15,003 bases of DNA from QYOJ01 sp043810345 (GCA_043810345.1 JBDROF010000076.1:1-15003); one strand, 5' to 3'; counted from the stretch's first letter, positions 1 to 6,961 are shown. Program-made: numbers and translations. Notes: generated from the sequence alone by a model not told the origin.

Positions 1-461
1 TGACCAAAGCAACTTGTCCTGAAAAGGACTTTAAGAACACAGACATGAGTTAATGCCAAGCTTGAGTTTGGCTAAGCTCGCAGGAGAAACTCGCATACCA
101 AAGGCGATAATTATTGGTTAGGATTTTTAGGAGAAAGATAATATAAAATATTATAAAAACAATGATCAATCAAATTTTTCTTTCCCATGCATAGCATACG
201 ACCCCTTCCATATCCAGCTCCTTATTTGAAGAAAAGCAACGGATGAAGAATCGTTTGCGGGAATATGCTCTACCCCATCCCCCCAACCCCCTTCCCCAAC
301 AAGGGAAGGGGAGTAATGTTTCGCTACGCTCGCAACGAAGGTGTATTGACGGAGAAAGGAAGAACACCTTTACGAGGAAGAGAAAAATAGTGTTATATTT
401 TCATGGATTGATTAATGGGAAGGCTTATTTGGCTGATTGCCAAGAATCCTCTTTTGTATGC
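1..461. other. Gene-poor left edge
   Basis: No reading frame here has the length, composition or recognisable motifs of a gene. A plus-strand frame ends at 53 after 16 residues and could be the tail of a gene lying to the left, but nothing identifies it. Visible structures are a short hairpin at 16-29 (GTCCT, loop GAAA, AGGAC), a GAGTTT/AAACTC inverted repeat (64-69 and 87-92), the GC-rich palindrome annotated separately at 272-312, an AAGGTGT/ACACCTT inverted repeat (338-344 and 364-370), and a TTGGC/GCCAA hairpin (429-443) just downstream of the DUF4411 gene. The last could help end that transcript but has no U-tract. Confidence 0.6.
272..312. repeat. GC-rich palindromic element, copy A
   Basis: A perfect 9-base inverted repeat (CCCCTTCCC at 288-296, GGGAAGGGG at 303-311) closes on a 6-base loop and is preceded by runs of C. 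It matches in design two other copies in the window (2189-2227 and 13458-13511): a C/T-rich arm, a loop containing TT or AA, a G/A-rich arm, and extra C-rich or G-rich flank on one side. This is a dispersed, non-coding miniature repeat. The three copies differ in sequence, so the family is degenerate. Confidence 0.7.
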
Positions 462-962
462 CTAGAAAGTTTCACCTAACTCTCTAAACATTTCAATCGT
501 CGTTATATATCTTACTCCAAATGCGTCACAACAATCTGGTATTTTGATTCTATTGATTTTCTGAGGAGCGCTGATTTCTTGGGTGACGATATGTCTGTTC
601 CTAATGTCAGACAATGAATAAGAAATCAAAAAAGCATCAGCCTCATCTGCATCTAAAAATTCATTAATAGCACTGGGCATATAGTGATGGTTCATAGATA
701 TTGCCCAGGCAGAAACTCGACTATATTCTGTCATTACATCCTTCGTGTCTTTGAAAAAGTCATCTGGTAAATTCGCTCTACACCAGGATTCTAGTTCATC
801 ATTTTTGTCGTATAATTCCTTTTTAACCTTGTCAATACTAACAATGATCTCAGATTCAGCCAATTGCCGAACCTTGTTCCAAAATCCTGTTGCAATATCC
901 AGTGGGTAGGTGGCTCTGTGAGCCTGTATAAAAAAGTTGCTATCCACAATATAAATAGGCAT
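462..962 (-). CDS. DUF4411 family PIN-like protein (probable toxin/nuclease)
   Basis: The 166-residue protein begins MPIYIVDSNFFI, where D7 in a hydrophobic strand followed by SN is the first acidic residue of a PIN-type nuclease fold. Further acidic clusters follow at KKELYD (about 47-52), DADEADAF (about 104-111) and IPDCCDAFGV (about 141-150), consistent with metal-dependent RNA cleavage. DUF4411 proteins are small PIN-like proteins regarded as toxin components. The start codon lies inside the end of the upstream ImmA/IrrE-type gene (23-base overlap), so the two are almost certainly co-transcribed and translationally coupled. No Shine-Dalgarno sequence precedes the ATG, which fits coupling. 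The family call rests on recalled sequence features; nuclease activity and toxicity are inferred. Confidence 0.75.
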   Translation of the reverse strand: MPIYIVDSNFFIQAHRATYPLDIATGFWNKVRQLAESEIIVSIDKVKKELYDKNDELESWCRANLPDDFFKDTKDVMTEYSRVSAWAISMNHHYMPSAINEFLDADEADAFLISYSLSDIRNRHIVTQEISAPQKINRIKIPDCCDAFGVRYITTIEMFRELGETF

Positions 963-2094
963 AATCTATATGTGGTTGGCAAAAAAAAGTTTCAAACGTA
1001 TCGCCCTTCATACTGGTTAACTTGTATGCATCGCGATATAGTAATTGACCTGCTTTAACAGCTTGTTTGATATGAGAAGCGAACGTAATGCTTAATCTTT
1101 TCTTGGCAGTGGCGAAGAAATCACCACCGCGTGTTTGGTCTGCTTTCTTGGTAAATTCTCTTTTCTTATATTTTTCATAAAATTCAAAGAAATCTTTTTT
1201 AAACCATTTCCCAGTATCTAATGCTCTTCGGGCGATAACTATTTCGCTTACCTTAAACTGGCGAGCAACATACCTGGTATCTGGATGGTTACGCCAAATT
1301 TTGTTGAAGGCTGTCCTGGGGACTAAGAACTCTGCAGCAATTTGGTCGCACAACCTTTCTATTGGGTCATCTGCCGGCTGAAGTTTCCTAAAATCAAACC
1401 CTGCACTATGTCCTGTCCAAATATGCGCTAATTCGTGGGCAATAGTAAACATCTGTGCAGATTTAAAATCTGCGTTATTGATGAACATGAAAGGAGCCAA
1501 ATCGTCTACCAGTACAAATCCTCTGCATTCCTCAACAGGGATTTTTCTTCTTGTACTATTTTCAAAGACGCCATTAAAAACGACAATGATTCCCTTATCT
1601 TCAATGACCTCAACCAAATGGTTCAGTGCATCTTCCCATCTCTGAAAACCAACTGCCCAGTTCGTCGTTAATTCAAGTACATTTCTGATGTCCCTGACAA
1701 TTGCATTAACATCATGACTACCCTTGAAACGACCAACAAAAGGAAGCTTTTTAAAATCATTGTCATTCAGGTAATCGTGCAACCAATCTTGTCTTTGTTG
1801 TAAAAGAATAATGGTATCATATACATTTATACTGACTTTATCAACTTTATTACCGTAAGTGCGAAAATAAGGAATAGGCAGTTTTTCCTTTGGGGGCTCA
1901 GGTAAAAACAGGTATCCGAATGGCAAATAAACCTTTCTGGAAAAATCTTCTAACTGCTTGACTGTTGGCGCTTTTTCTCCATCAAGCCATTTCTGAACTC
2001 GCGGATGCTTTTCCGTAAATGTATGTACATCATACCCAGCCCGGGTGATAGCCCAGGATAATAAATCACTATTTACATTTACTGTCGTTCTCAT
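940..2094 (-). CDS. ImmA/IrrE family metallo-endopeptidase with N-terminal HTH-like region
   Basis: The 384-residue protein has an N-terminal region (about 10-60) that resembles a degenerate XRE-type helix-turn-helix, including the stretch GYDVHTFTEKHPRVQKWLDG. A long linker with the family-typical LPIPYFRTYGN follows, then the zinc peptidase core. HELAH at 220-224 supplies H220, E221 and H224, and E255 in CDQIAAEFLVP is the expected third zinc ligand. ImmA/IrrE peptidases act in the cytosol and commonly cleave repressors or antitoxins. Here the gene overlaps a DUF4411 PIN-like gene by 23 bases, the layout of a two-gene toxin-antitoxin or defence module in which the larger protein may act as antitoxin, regulator or both. 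A TAnnTTTG box ends only 4 bases before the ATG, so the mRNA may be leaderless. The stretch is AT-richer than meaB and looks horizontally acquired. Confidence 0.85.
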   Translation of the reverse strand: MRTTVNVNSDLLSWAITRAGYDVHTFTEKHPRVQKWLDGEKAPTVKQLEDFSRKVYLPFGYLFLPEPPKEKLPIPYFRTYGNKVDKVSINVYDTIILLQQRQDWLHDYLNDNDFKKLPFVGRFKGSHDVNAIVRDIRNVLELTTNWAVGFQRWEDALNHLVEVIEDKGIIVVFNGVFENSTRRKIPVEECRGFVLVDDLAPFMFINNADFKSAQMFTIAHELAHIWTGHSAGFDFRKLQPADDPIERLCDQIAAEFLVPRTAFNKIWRNHPDTRYVARQFKVSEIVIARRALDTGKWFKKDFFEFYEKYKKREFTKKADQTRGGDFFATAKKRLSITFASHIKQAVKAGQLLYRDAYKLTSMKGDTFETFFCQPHIDYAYLYCG

Positions 2095-2098
2095 AAAA

Positions 2099-2106
2099 CA
2101 AAGGTA
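2099..2106 (-). promoter_or_regulatory. Bacteroidota -7 box of the ImmA/IrrE-DUF4411 pair
   Basis: Read on the minus strand this is TACCTTTG, an exact match to TAnnTTTG and identical to the meaB box. It ends four bases before the ATG at 2094. Transcription would therefore start at or beside the A of the start codon, implying a leaderless message. No convincing -33 element was identified. Confidence 0.5.
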
Positions 2107-2188
2107 CCAATTTTAATTTTAAGGTATATTTTTAGCCGGTTTTTATTCAAATGCTTGATCATTCATGATTGTTAGGATAAGGGGATTT

Positions 2189-2227
2189 CTGAGCCTCTCC
2201 CTTATTGGGGAGAGGTTTGGAGAGGGG
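2189..2227. repeat. GC-rich palindromic element, copy B
   Basis: CCTCTCCC (2194-2201) and GGGAGAGG (2208-2215) form a perfect 8-base stem with a 6-base loop, followed by a G-rich flank with GGAGAGGGG ending at 2227. It lies five bases downstream, in the minus-strand sense, of the stop codon of the small basic protein gene (stop at 2233-2235). It is the same element type as copies A and C, and could fold at the 3' end of that transcript. Confidence 0.7.
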
Positions 2228-2232
2228 TAGCC

Positions 2233-2532
2233 TCACCATCTCTCATCTGATCTCATATATGCAGATAGTGCCGCATGATAAATTGTTTGATTCCGCTTTA
2301 CCTTGATTTCGTACTGACTTACCAGGCCAGGATTAGCCTTGATGCGTTGGGCAAATTTCACAGCTCGTCGAAATTTGGACATCTGCTTCTCTCTTGCAGG
2401 AGTTGGAGGTTTTGTTGATTTCTTCGGAACACTGGCGATCACGGTTGTTTTGTATCGTTGCCGGAACACCAGCTGATCGCCTAATTTCCCGCTTACACCT
2501 TTCAAAAGGACATTATAACCTGTTACTTTCAT
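2233..2532 (-). CDS. Small basic conserved protein of unknown function
   Basis: The 99-residue protein is lysine- and arginine-rich, with no signal peptide or membrane segment. Its N-terminal motif LLKGVSGKLGDQLVFRQ, a TxxPxxxREKQ-like middle and a helical second half (about 55-95) resemble small proteins I recall as common in Bacteroidota genomes and uncharacterised. Basicity would suit binding of nucleic acid, but no known domain is visible and no function is assigned. The gene stands alone between the ImmA/DUF4411 pair and a repeat-rich gap. No TAnnTTTG box is seen upstream. Its stop codon is followed almost at once by palindromic repeat copy B. Confidence 0.65.
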   Translation of the reverse strand: MKVTGYNVLLKGVSGKLGDQLVFRQRYKTTVIASVPKKSTKPPTPAREKQMSKFRRAVKFAQRIKANPGLVSQYEIKVKRNQTIYHAALSAYMRSDERW

Positions 2533-2625
2533 GTTGCGTGTTTTCTAGTAAGACTAAAATTCATACTAAAAAGTTGGTTCTGACCCGGAGCTAACTGAAA
2601 GGAAAATAAAAGGATAATGAATTGA

Positions 2626-2669
2626 AAGACGAATTCAAGACGAATTTAAGACGAATCCAGGACGAATTC
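2626..2669. repeat. Tandem 11-base repeat, four units
   Basis: Four head-to-tail units of eleven bases run AAGACGAATTC, AAGACGAATTT, AAGACGAATCC, AGGACGAATTC. The period is about one helical turn, so each unit presents the same face of the DNA. It sits upstream of the small basic protein gene (start at 2532, minus strand) and downstream of the secreted orphan. It is immediately followed by a heptamer array. Whether it binds a protein is unknown. Confidence 0.8.
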
Positions 2670-2676
2670 AGGTTAA

Positions 2677-2711
2677 CCCGAACCCGGATCCAACTGCCAA
2701 CTGCCAACTTT
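2677..2711. repeat. Degenerate heptamer array
   Basis: Five 7-base units in phase: CCCGAAC, CCGGATC, CAACTGC, CAACTGC, CAACTTT. It lies in the intergenic gap 2533-2775. The CAACTGC unit reappears in the gmk-nadD gap near 14118-14138. Confidence 0.7.
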
Positions 2712-2775
2712 GTAATTATTCCGGTTTTTCTCCCCTGAGCGATAGCCGCCAGAGCCAGATAAAATCGTACTATTA

Positions 2776-3270
2776 TTAGTGGAACCCTGCCGACTGAATC
2801 AAGGTTACCTTCTTATCTTTTGGAATCCAGTCAGTTCCATCCCAAAAGTGAACCATAATCAAATATACCTTAACTTTCGAGGTATTATCATACCCATCTA
2901 AAACCCAGATATCCGGAAAATAAACATCCGATAGAGATGGTGTTAAGTACTCTGAATTTCCCACATATACATTGGTTTTTTTTGATCTATGATGAACAGG
3001 TGCATTATTCCTGTCATAGCAATAAACCTCTATGGTATAGGTTTTAATGACTTTTGTTGTGACATTTTGTGAAAATAACTTTAGCAAGGGTGTCCCAGCG
3101 GTATCGTAATCAACGATTACATCTACGAAACAAAGAGGCAATTCGTTTTTCATCGCATACTCAACGCTGACTTTCCGACGATGTTCGTCTATGTGGTGTG
3201 GATATCTTGGTTGAGCAATAATCTGCATTGCATACGTCAATAAAAAAACAAATAATACAATTGTTTTCAT
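2776..3270 (-). CDS. Secreted orphan protein
   Basis: The 164-residue protein starts with a typical Sec signal peptide: MKT, a hydrophobic core VLFVFLLTYAM, and likely cleavage near IIAQ-P (about residue 20). No lipobox cysteine is seen, so a soluble periplasmic or secreted product is likely. The mature part is rich in Val, Tyr, Asp and Thr with alternating patterns, suggesting a beta-sandwich fold, for example around residues 40-90 and 115-160. I do not recognise the family. No TAnnTTTG box was found upstream. The region is AT-richer than meaB, like the neighbouring accessory genes, so recent acquisition or rapid evolution is possible. Confidence 0.65.
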   Translation of the reverse strand: MKTIVLFVFLLTYAMQIIAQPRYPHHIDEHRRKVSVEYAMKNELPLCFVDVIVDYDTAGTPLLKLFSQNVTTKVIKTYTIEVYCYDRNNAPVHHRSKKTNVYVGNSEYLTPSLSDVYFPDIWVLDGYDNTSKVKVYLIMVHFWDGTDWIPKDKKVTLIQSAGFH

Positions 3271-3424
3271 AATGTGTTGGTTTTTTCAATATTTACCCAT
3301 GTTCTGCCATGCTGTGAGGCTGAATGAACTGTGAAATTACGGAAAATTCACAGATAATTCGGACCGCAAGGAAACAAGCTTTTGCCCTATTTGGAAAACA
3401 TTTACCCAAAAATTAAAGTTATAC

Positions 3425-3432
3425 TACCTTTG
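3425..3432 (+). promoter_or_regulatory. Bacteroidota -7 box of meaB
   Basis: TACCTTTG is an exact TAnnTTTG match 20 bases before the meaB ATG. The predicted transcription start falls around 3437, so the leader would be about 16 bases and would consist mainly of heptamer repeat. No clear -33 element at normal spacing was identified. Confidence 0.6.
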
Positions 3433-3437
3433 TAACA

Positions 3438-3465
3438 GATACCCGATACCCGATGCCGGATAAAA
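3438..3465. repeat. Heptamer array containing the meaB start codon
   Basis: Four 7-base units in phase: GATACCC, GATACCC, GATGCCG, GATAAAA. The third unit supplies the ATG at 3453-3455. The array therefore makes up the short leader and the first four codons of meaB. Confidence 0.7.
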
Positions 3466-4655
3466 TTAAACAGCATAAATCCAACCTCCACGTCCAACCT
3501 GGCATCCCTCCTCCCTCCAGGGTCAACGAAGAGGCCATCCGTAAACTCAAATCCATTACCTCCACCACCTTCACCACCACACAATTCCTGGGCGGCATCC
3601 TCTCCGGAAACCGCACTATCCTCAGCAAAGCCATCACCCTGATCGAAAGCTCCCTCCCCGAACACCAATCCCAGGCGCAGGAGATCATCGCCGCCTGCCT
3701 GCAGGAACAAAGGACGAGGGACGAGGGACGAGGGACGAAGGACAAAGAGATATCACGCATCCCGGATCCCGTGTCCCGAATCGCGGATCCCGAATCCCGA
3801 ATCGCGCATCAGTCGAAAATCGCCCACCTGAAATCGTCCATCCGGGTGGGTATCACCGGCGTTCCCGGTGTTGGCAAAAGCACCTTCATCGAAGCGCTTG
3901 GCAAACACATCACCGGCCTGGGCCACAAACTGGCGGTGCTGGCCGTCGACCCCAGCAGCACGCTCTCAAAAGGGAGTATCCTGGGCGACAAAACCCGCAT
4001 GGAGAGCCTCGCAGTGGATCCCAACGCTTTCATCCGCCCCTCCCCCTCGTCCGGTACCCTGGGCGGAGTGGCGCGGAAAACCAGGGAAACGATCTACCTC
4101 TGTGAAGCCGCCGGGTTCGATGTGATCTTCGTGGAGACTGTCGGAGTGGGACAGTCTGAAACCACGGTGAAATCGATGGTCGACTTCTTCCTCCTGCTGA
4201 TGCTGGCCGGAGCAGGGGACGAACTGCAGGGGATCAAACGCGGCATCATTGAGATGGCCGACGCTATCATCGTCAACAAAGCCGACGGCGATAACCTCGC
4301 CAAAACTAACATCGCTGCCGCCCAATATACCACCGCCCTCCACCTCTTCCCTCCCTCCCACACAGGCTGGATGCCTTTGGTGGATACCTGCTCCGCCAAA
4401 ACCGGAAAGGGCATCCCCGAAATATGGAAGATCATGTTGGCCTACCAGTCCGCCATGACACAGCAAGGCCACTTCCTGCGTAACCGCATCAGCCAGAACC
4501 GCCAGGTATTCCACCAGGCCATAGAAGAAAAACTGAAAGAGAATTTTTATTCAAATTCCGCGATCCAGGAAAAGATCAGGCAACTGGATGAGGAGGTATC
4601 AAACGGCACCCTTAATCCATACCAGGCTGCAGGAGAGCTTCTAAGCTCCAAATAG
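3453..4655 (+). CDS. meaB: Methylmalonyl-CoA mutase-associated GTPase MeaB
   Basis: MeaB (E. coli homologue ArgK/YgfD) is a cytosolic SIMIBI-class GTPase that guards cofactor loading and reactivation of adenosylcobalamin-dependent methylmalonyl-CoA mutase, linking succinyl-CoA and propionate metabolism. The 400 residues hold an N-terminal helical part (about 25-86), P-loop GVPGVGKST (136-144), the AVDPSS and GDKTRM switch-region motifs, ETVGVGQSE, and the guanine-binding NKADGD. Family members are usually about 330-370 residues. The excess is an extra stretch at 87-120 encoded by two heptamer arrays between the helical region and the G domain, which does not disturb the frame. No other in-frame ATG precedes the conserved region, so the start inside the leader array is preferred. 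The stop codon lies in another heptamer array. The mutase subunits are not in the window. The convergent neighbour is the hybrid kinase. Confidence 0.95.
   Translation: MPDKIKQHKSNLHVQPGIPPPSRVNEEAIRKLKSITSTTFTTTQFLGGILSGNRTILSKAITLIESSLPEHQSQAQEIIAACLQEQRTRDEGRGTKDKEISRIPDPVSRIADPESRIAHQSKIAHLKSSIRVGITGVPGVGKSTFIEALGKHITGLGHKLAVLAVDPSSTLSKGSILGDKTRMESLAVDPNAFIRPSPSSGTLGGVARKTRETIYLCEAAGFDVIFVETVGVGQSETTVKSMVDFFLLLMLAGAGDELQGIKRGIIEMADAIIVNKADGDNLAKTNIAAAQYTTALHLFPPSHTGWMPLVDTCSAKTGKGIPEIWKIMLAYQSAMTQQGHFLRNRISQNRQVFHQAIEEKLKENFYSNSAIQEKIRQLDEEVSNGTLNPYQAAGELLSSK
3712..3810. repeat. Two heptamer arrays inside the meaB coding sequence
   Basis: Units of 3712-3746 are GGACGAG three times, GGACGAA, GGACAAA. 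After five bases, 3752-3807 holds eight units of the ATCCCGA type (ATCACGC, ATCCCGG, ATCCCGT, GTCCCGA, ATCGCGG, ATCCCGA, ATCCCGA, ATCGCGC). The whole stretch is 99 bases, so it stays in frame. Because 3 x 7 = 21, the second array is translated as heptapeptides SRIPDPV, SRIADPE, SRIAHQS (residues 101-121). Confidence 0.85.
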
Positions 4656-4697
4656 CAAATCCCAAATAACAAATAAGTTCCAAATACCAAATACGAA
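4649..4697. repeat. Heptamer array over the meaB stop codon
   Basis: Units CAAATAG, CAAATCC, CAAATAA, CAAATAA run from 4649 to 4676, then GTTC, then CAAATAC twice to 4694. The TAG stop of meaB (4653-4655) is part of the first unit. A degenerate reverse-complement version follows at about 4724-4769, containing TTTGGAAC, TTCGTAT, TTATTTG and TTAGTTG. The convergent gap between meaB and the kinase gene is thus a large imperfect inverted repeat. Confidence 0.7.
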
Positions 4698-4789
4698 TGA
4701 TACAAACTGTTTACTGGACTGCCTTTTTGGAACTTCGTATATTGAAATTTGATTATTATTTGTTAGTTGATGTTGTTTTTTGGAATTTT

Positions 4790-4809
4790 CAAAAAGTTAT
4801 TACTTTTTG
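4790..4809. terminator. AT-rich hairpin at the 3' end of the kinase operon
   Basis: CAAAAAGT (4790-4797) and ACTTTTTG (4802-4809) form a perfect 8-base stem with loop TATT. The kinase stop codon (4800-4802) lies in the loop and stem edge. The stem is A/T-rich and no separate U-tract follows, so it is only a weak terminator candidate, possibly helped by the inverted heptamer arrays beyond it. Confidence 0.35.
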
Positions 4810-6392
4810 AGTAGCGGCGAAATCGTCCAGAACAGATCCTTCGGGTTAAAGGGCTTGGTGATGAACCCGGTCATCCCGAACTTCATGATCTTCTCGCGAT
4901 CCTCCAGAAAGACCGAGGCGGTGAGGGCGATGATCGGGAGAGTTTTGAAATGGTCCTCTTCCATGGCCCTGATCAGCTGAGTAGCCTCATACCCGCTCAT
5001 CTCCGGCATATGCAGGTCCATCAGCACCACGTCGTACCTGTTCTTCGTCACCATCTCCACGGCAATCCGTCCGTTCTCCGCAATATCATACGAGGCTTCC
5101 CACTTATTCAGGTACTTTGATACGATCTTCTGGTTTACCATGTTATCCTCCACCACCAGCACGCGTAACCCTTCCAGGCTGTGGAAAGAGATACTCTCAT
5201 CTAAGCCATTGTCCAGATGGGTCTTGTTACTGACCCGGAATGGCAGGGTAAATGAAAAGGTGCTGCCTTTGTTGACTTTACTCTCCACCTTCAGCTTCCC
5301 TCCCTGAAGCTCCACCAGCTTGCGGGTAATGGCAAGCCCAAGTCCCGTTCCGCCATATTTCCGGGTGGTGGAGGAGCTGGCCTGGGTGAAGCTTTCAAAG
5401 ATCAACTCTAATTTATCTTCCGGGATGCCGATTCCTGTATCGTTGACGGAAAACTCAATATCGATCTCTGATTTGTTCCGTTTCAAGAGCTTTGCTTCAA
5501 GGGTGATACATCCCTGCTGGGTAAATTTCACGGCATTCCCTGCCAGGTTGACGAGGATCTGGGTGAGCCGTGACGAATCCCCAATGATAACAGGCTGGAT
5601 GTCTTCATCAATCAGGACCTCCATCTGGAGGTCTCGCCTGCTCACCTCATAATCGAAACTCTGCTTGACCCCGTTCAGCAAATTCCGTATCTCAAACTCT
5701 CCCTTCTCAAATTCAATCTTTCCGGCTTCGATCTTGGAGAAGTCGAGGATGTCGTTCACGATTTGCAGAAGGCTGACGGCCGAGAATTTCAGGATCTCCA
5801 TGCTGTCTATCTGATCCGGCCGGGGATTCTCTTCCCGTAACATGTTCGCCGTGTTGATGATGGCATTCAGCGGGGTCCGGATCTCGTGACTCATGGTGGA
5901 GAGAAACTTCTGCTTGGCACGGGTGGCTTCTTCGGCCAGGTCCCTGGCTTTCTTCAGATCCTGTTCCACCTGCTCCCGCCGTTTGATCTCGTCCTCCAGG
6001 CTCTTTCGCTGCAGGTAGATCTTCATGAACACCGACACCTTGCCGATCAGCACGTCGGGGATGATCGGTTTGGTGATGAAGTCGACCGCACCAGTCCTGA
6101 ACCCTTTGATCCGGTAATAGTCCTCGTCGTAAAAGGCGGTGATGTAAATGATCGGGAGCAGGTCATTCTGCATATCATCGCGGATCTTCTCCACCGTTTC
6201 AAAGCCATCCATATCCGGCATCCTGACATCCATCAGGACGAGAGCGAATTCTGTTTCCCTGATTTTTTCGATGGCTTCCTTCCCCGAAAGCGCCCTCTCT
6301 ATCTTGATATCCAGATCAGCAAGCATCTTCTCCAGCACAATGATGTTCTTGATGCGGTCATCTACGATTAACACTTTGGGTTTCAGTTTCAT
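4800..6392 (-). CDS. Soluble hybrid histidine kinase (REC-HisKA-HATPase-REC)
   Basis: The 530-residue protein has no signal peptide or membrane segment. An N-terminal receiver domain (about 6-120) has its phosphoacceptor D55 in LMDVRMPDMDG and K108 in ITKP. A coiled coil (about 125-162) leads to HisKA with H169 in STMSHEIRTPLNA. The ATPase domain has N286 (NLAGNAVKF), DTGIGIP (318-324) and GGTGLGL (347-353). A C-terminal receiver (about 408-526) has D459 in LMDLHMPEMSG and K513. Input thus arrives by phosphotransfer or receiver state rather than by a sensor domain, and output needs a separate phosphotransfer partner or regulator. The ATG overlaps the cheB stop (ATGA, 6389-6392), so it is coupled to cheB. 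No partner HPt or DNA-binding regulator is in the window. All catalytic residues appear intact. Confidence 0.93.
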   Translation of the reverse strand: MKLKPKVLIVDDRIKNIIVLEKMLADLDIKIERALSGKEAIEKIRETEFALVLMDVRMPDMDGFETVEKIRDDMQNDLLPIIYITAFYDEDYYRIKGFRTGAVDFITKPIIPDVLIGKVSVFMKIYLQRKSLEDEIKRREQVEQDLKKARDLAEEATRAKQKFLSTMSHEIRTPLNAIINTANMLREENPRPDQIDSMEILKFSAVSLLQIVNDILDFSKIEAGKIEFEKGEFEIRNLLNGVKQSFDYEVSRRDLQMEVLIDEDIQPVIIGDSSRLTQILVNLAGNAVKFTQQGCITLEAKLLKRNKSEIDIEFSVNDTGIGIPEDKLELIFESFTQASSSTTRKYGGTGLGLAITRKLVELQGGKLKVESKVNKGSTFSFTLPFRVSNKTHLDNGLDESISFHSLEGLRVLVVEDNMVNQKIVSKYLNKWEASYDIAENGRIAVEMVTKNRYDVVLMDLHMPEMSGYEATQLIRAMEEDHFKTLPIIALTASVFLEDREKIMKFGMTGFITKPFNPKDLFWTISPLLKK

Positions 6393-6961
6393 ATCAGTGT
6401 GTTCAAGAAATTTGCAATCTCTTTCAGCTTCAATACATGATCGATGTTCACTGCATCGAAAGCGGACCGGGGCATAGAGTCCGACTCTGCCTCATCAGGA
6501 TCCTGAATAATGACCAGGCCTCCCAGCGACTTGATCTTCTTCAACCCCATGGTCCCATCGTTGTTTGCACCGGTCAGGATGATTCCGATCAGCTTTTCCC
6601 GGTATGCTTCGGCTGCTGTCTCAAATAATACATCGATCGATGGCCGTGCATAGTTCACCCGCTCCCCGACCGTCAACGAAAACGTTTTGTCGCGCTCCAT
6701 CAGCAGGTGGTAGTTGGGGGGGGCTACATAGGCTACCCCAGGTCGTGGATGCTCTTTCTCGTCCGCCTCTTTTACCTTGATCTTCTTCATGTTATTCAGG
6801 AATGAGGGGAGGTAGTTGTCGGCATCAGCACTCATGTGCTGCACAATGATCACCGGTAACGGAAAGCGTTTATCAAGTACTTTAAAGATCGTCTTCAGGG
6901 CATTCATTCCCCCTGCCGAAGATCCGATAACCACCGCCTCATACTGTATTTTAGCTGCCAC
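6389..6961 (-). CDS. cheB: Stand-alone CheB-type protein-glutamate methylesterase
   Basis: This 190-residue protein is only the C-terminal methylesterase domain of CheB, which removes methyl groups from (or deamidates) glutamyl residues of chemoreceptors. The catalytic triad is visible: S15 in IGSSAGG, H42 in VQHM, and D135 in GANNDG. The receiver domain that controls classical CheB is absent. The next gene encodes a protein with two receiver domains, so control may have been moved to a partner. The start is GTG at 6961-6959; the first in-frame ATG (residue 19) lies beyond the catalytic serine and would inactivate the protein. The gap to the upstream cheR stop is 12 bases and the 3' end overlaps the kinase ATG. 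No chemoreceptor, CheA or CheW gene is present. Confidence 0.92.
   Translation of the reverse strand: MAAKIQYEAVVIGSSAGGMNALKTIFKVLDKRFPLPVIIVQHMSADADNYLPSFLNNMKKIKVKEADEKEHPRPGVAYVAPPNYHLLMERDKTFSLTVGERVNYARPSIDVLFETAAEAYREKLIGIILTGANNDGTMGLKKIKSLGGLVIIQDPDEAESDSMPRSAFDAVNIDHVLKLKEIANFLNTLI

Noticed and set aside
3..53. Possible 16-residue tail of a gene from the left
   Set aside because: Too short to identify; no coding bias or motif could be shown.
243..479. Plus-strand frame of 78 codons
   Set aside because: It crosses the GC-rich palindrome and overlaps the end of the DUF4411 gene; the product looks like translated repeat.
3438..3810. CRISPR-like array
   Set aside because: Units are 7 bases long with no spacers, and part is translated in frame; there are no cas genes.
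3966..4514. Open minus-strand frame of 182 codons opposite meaB
   Set aside because: It mirrors the codon pattern of meaB, whose plus-strand protein carries all family motifs; the antisense product has no recognisable features.
5886..6371. Plus-strand frame of 161 codons opposite the hybrid kinase
   Set aside because: It is a shadow of the receiver domain coding sequence, rich in His/Asp from antisense codons, with no motif of its own.
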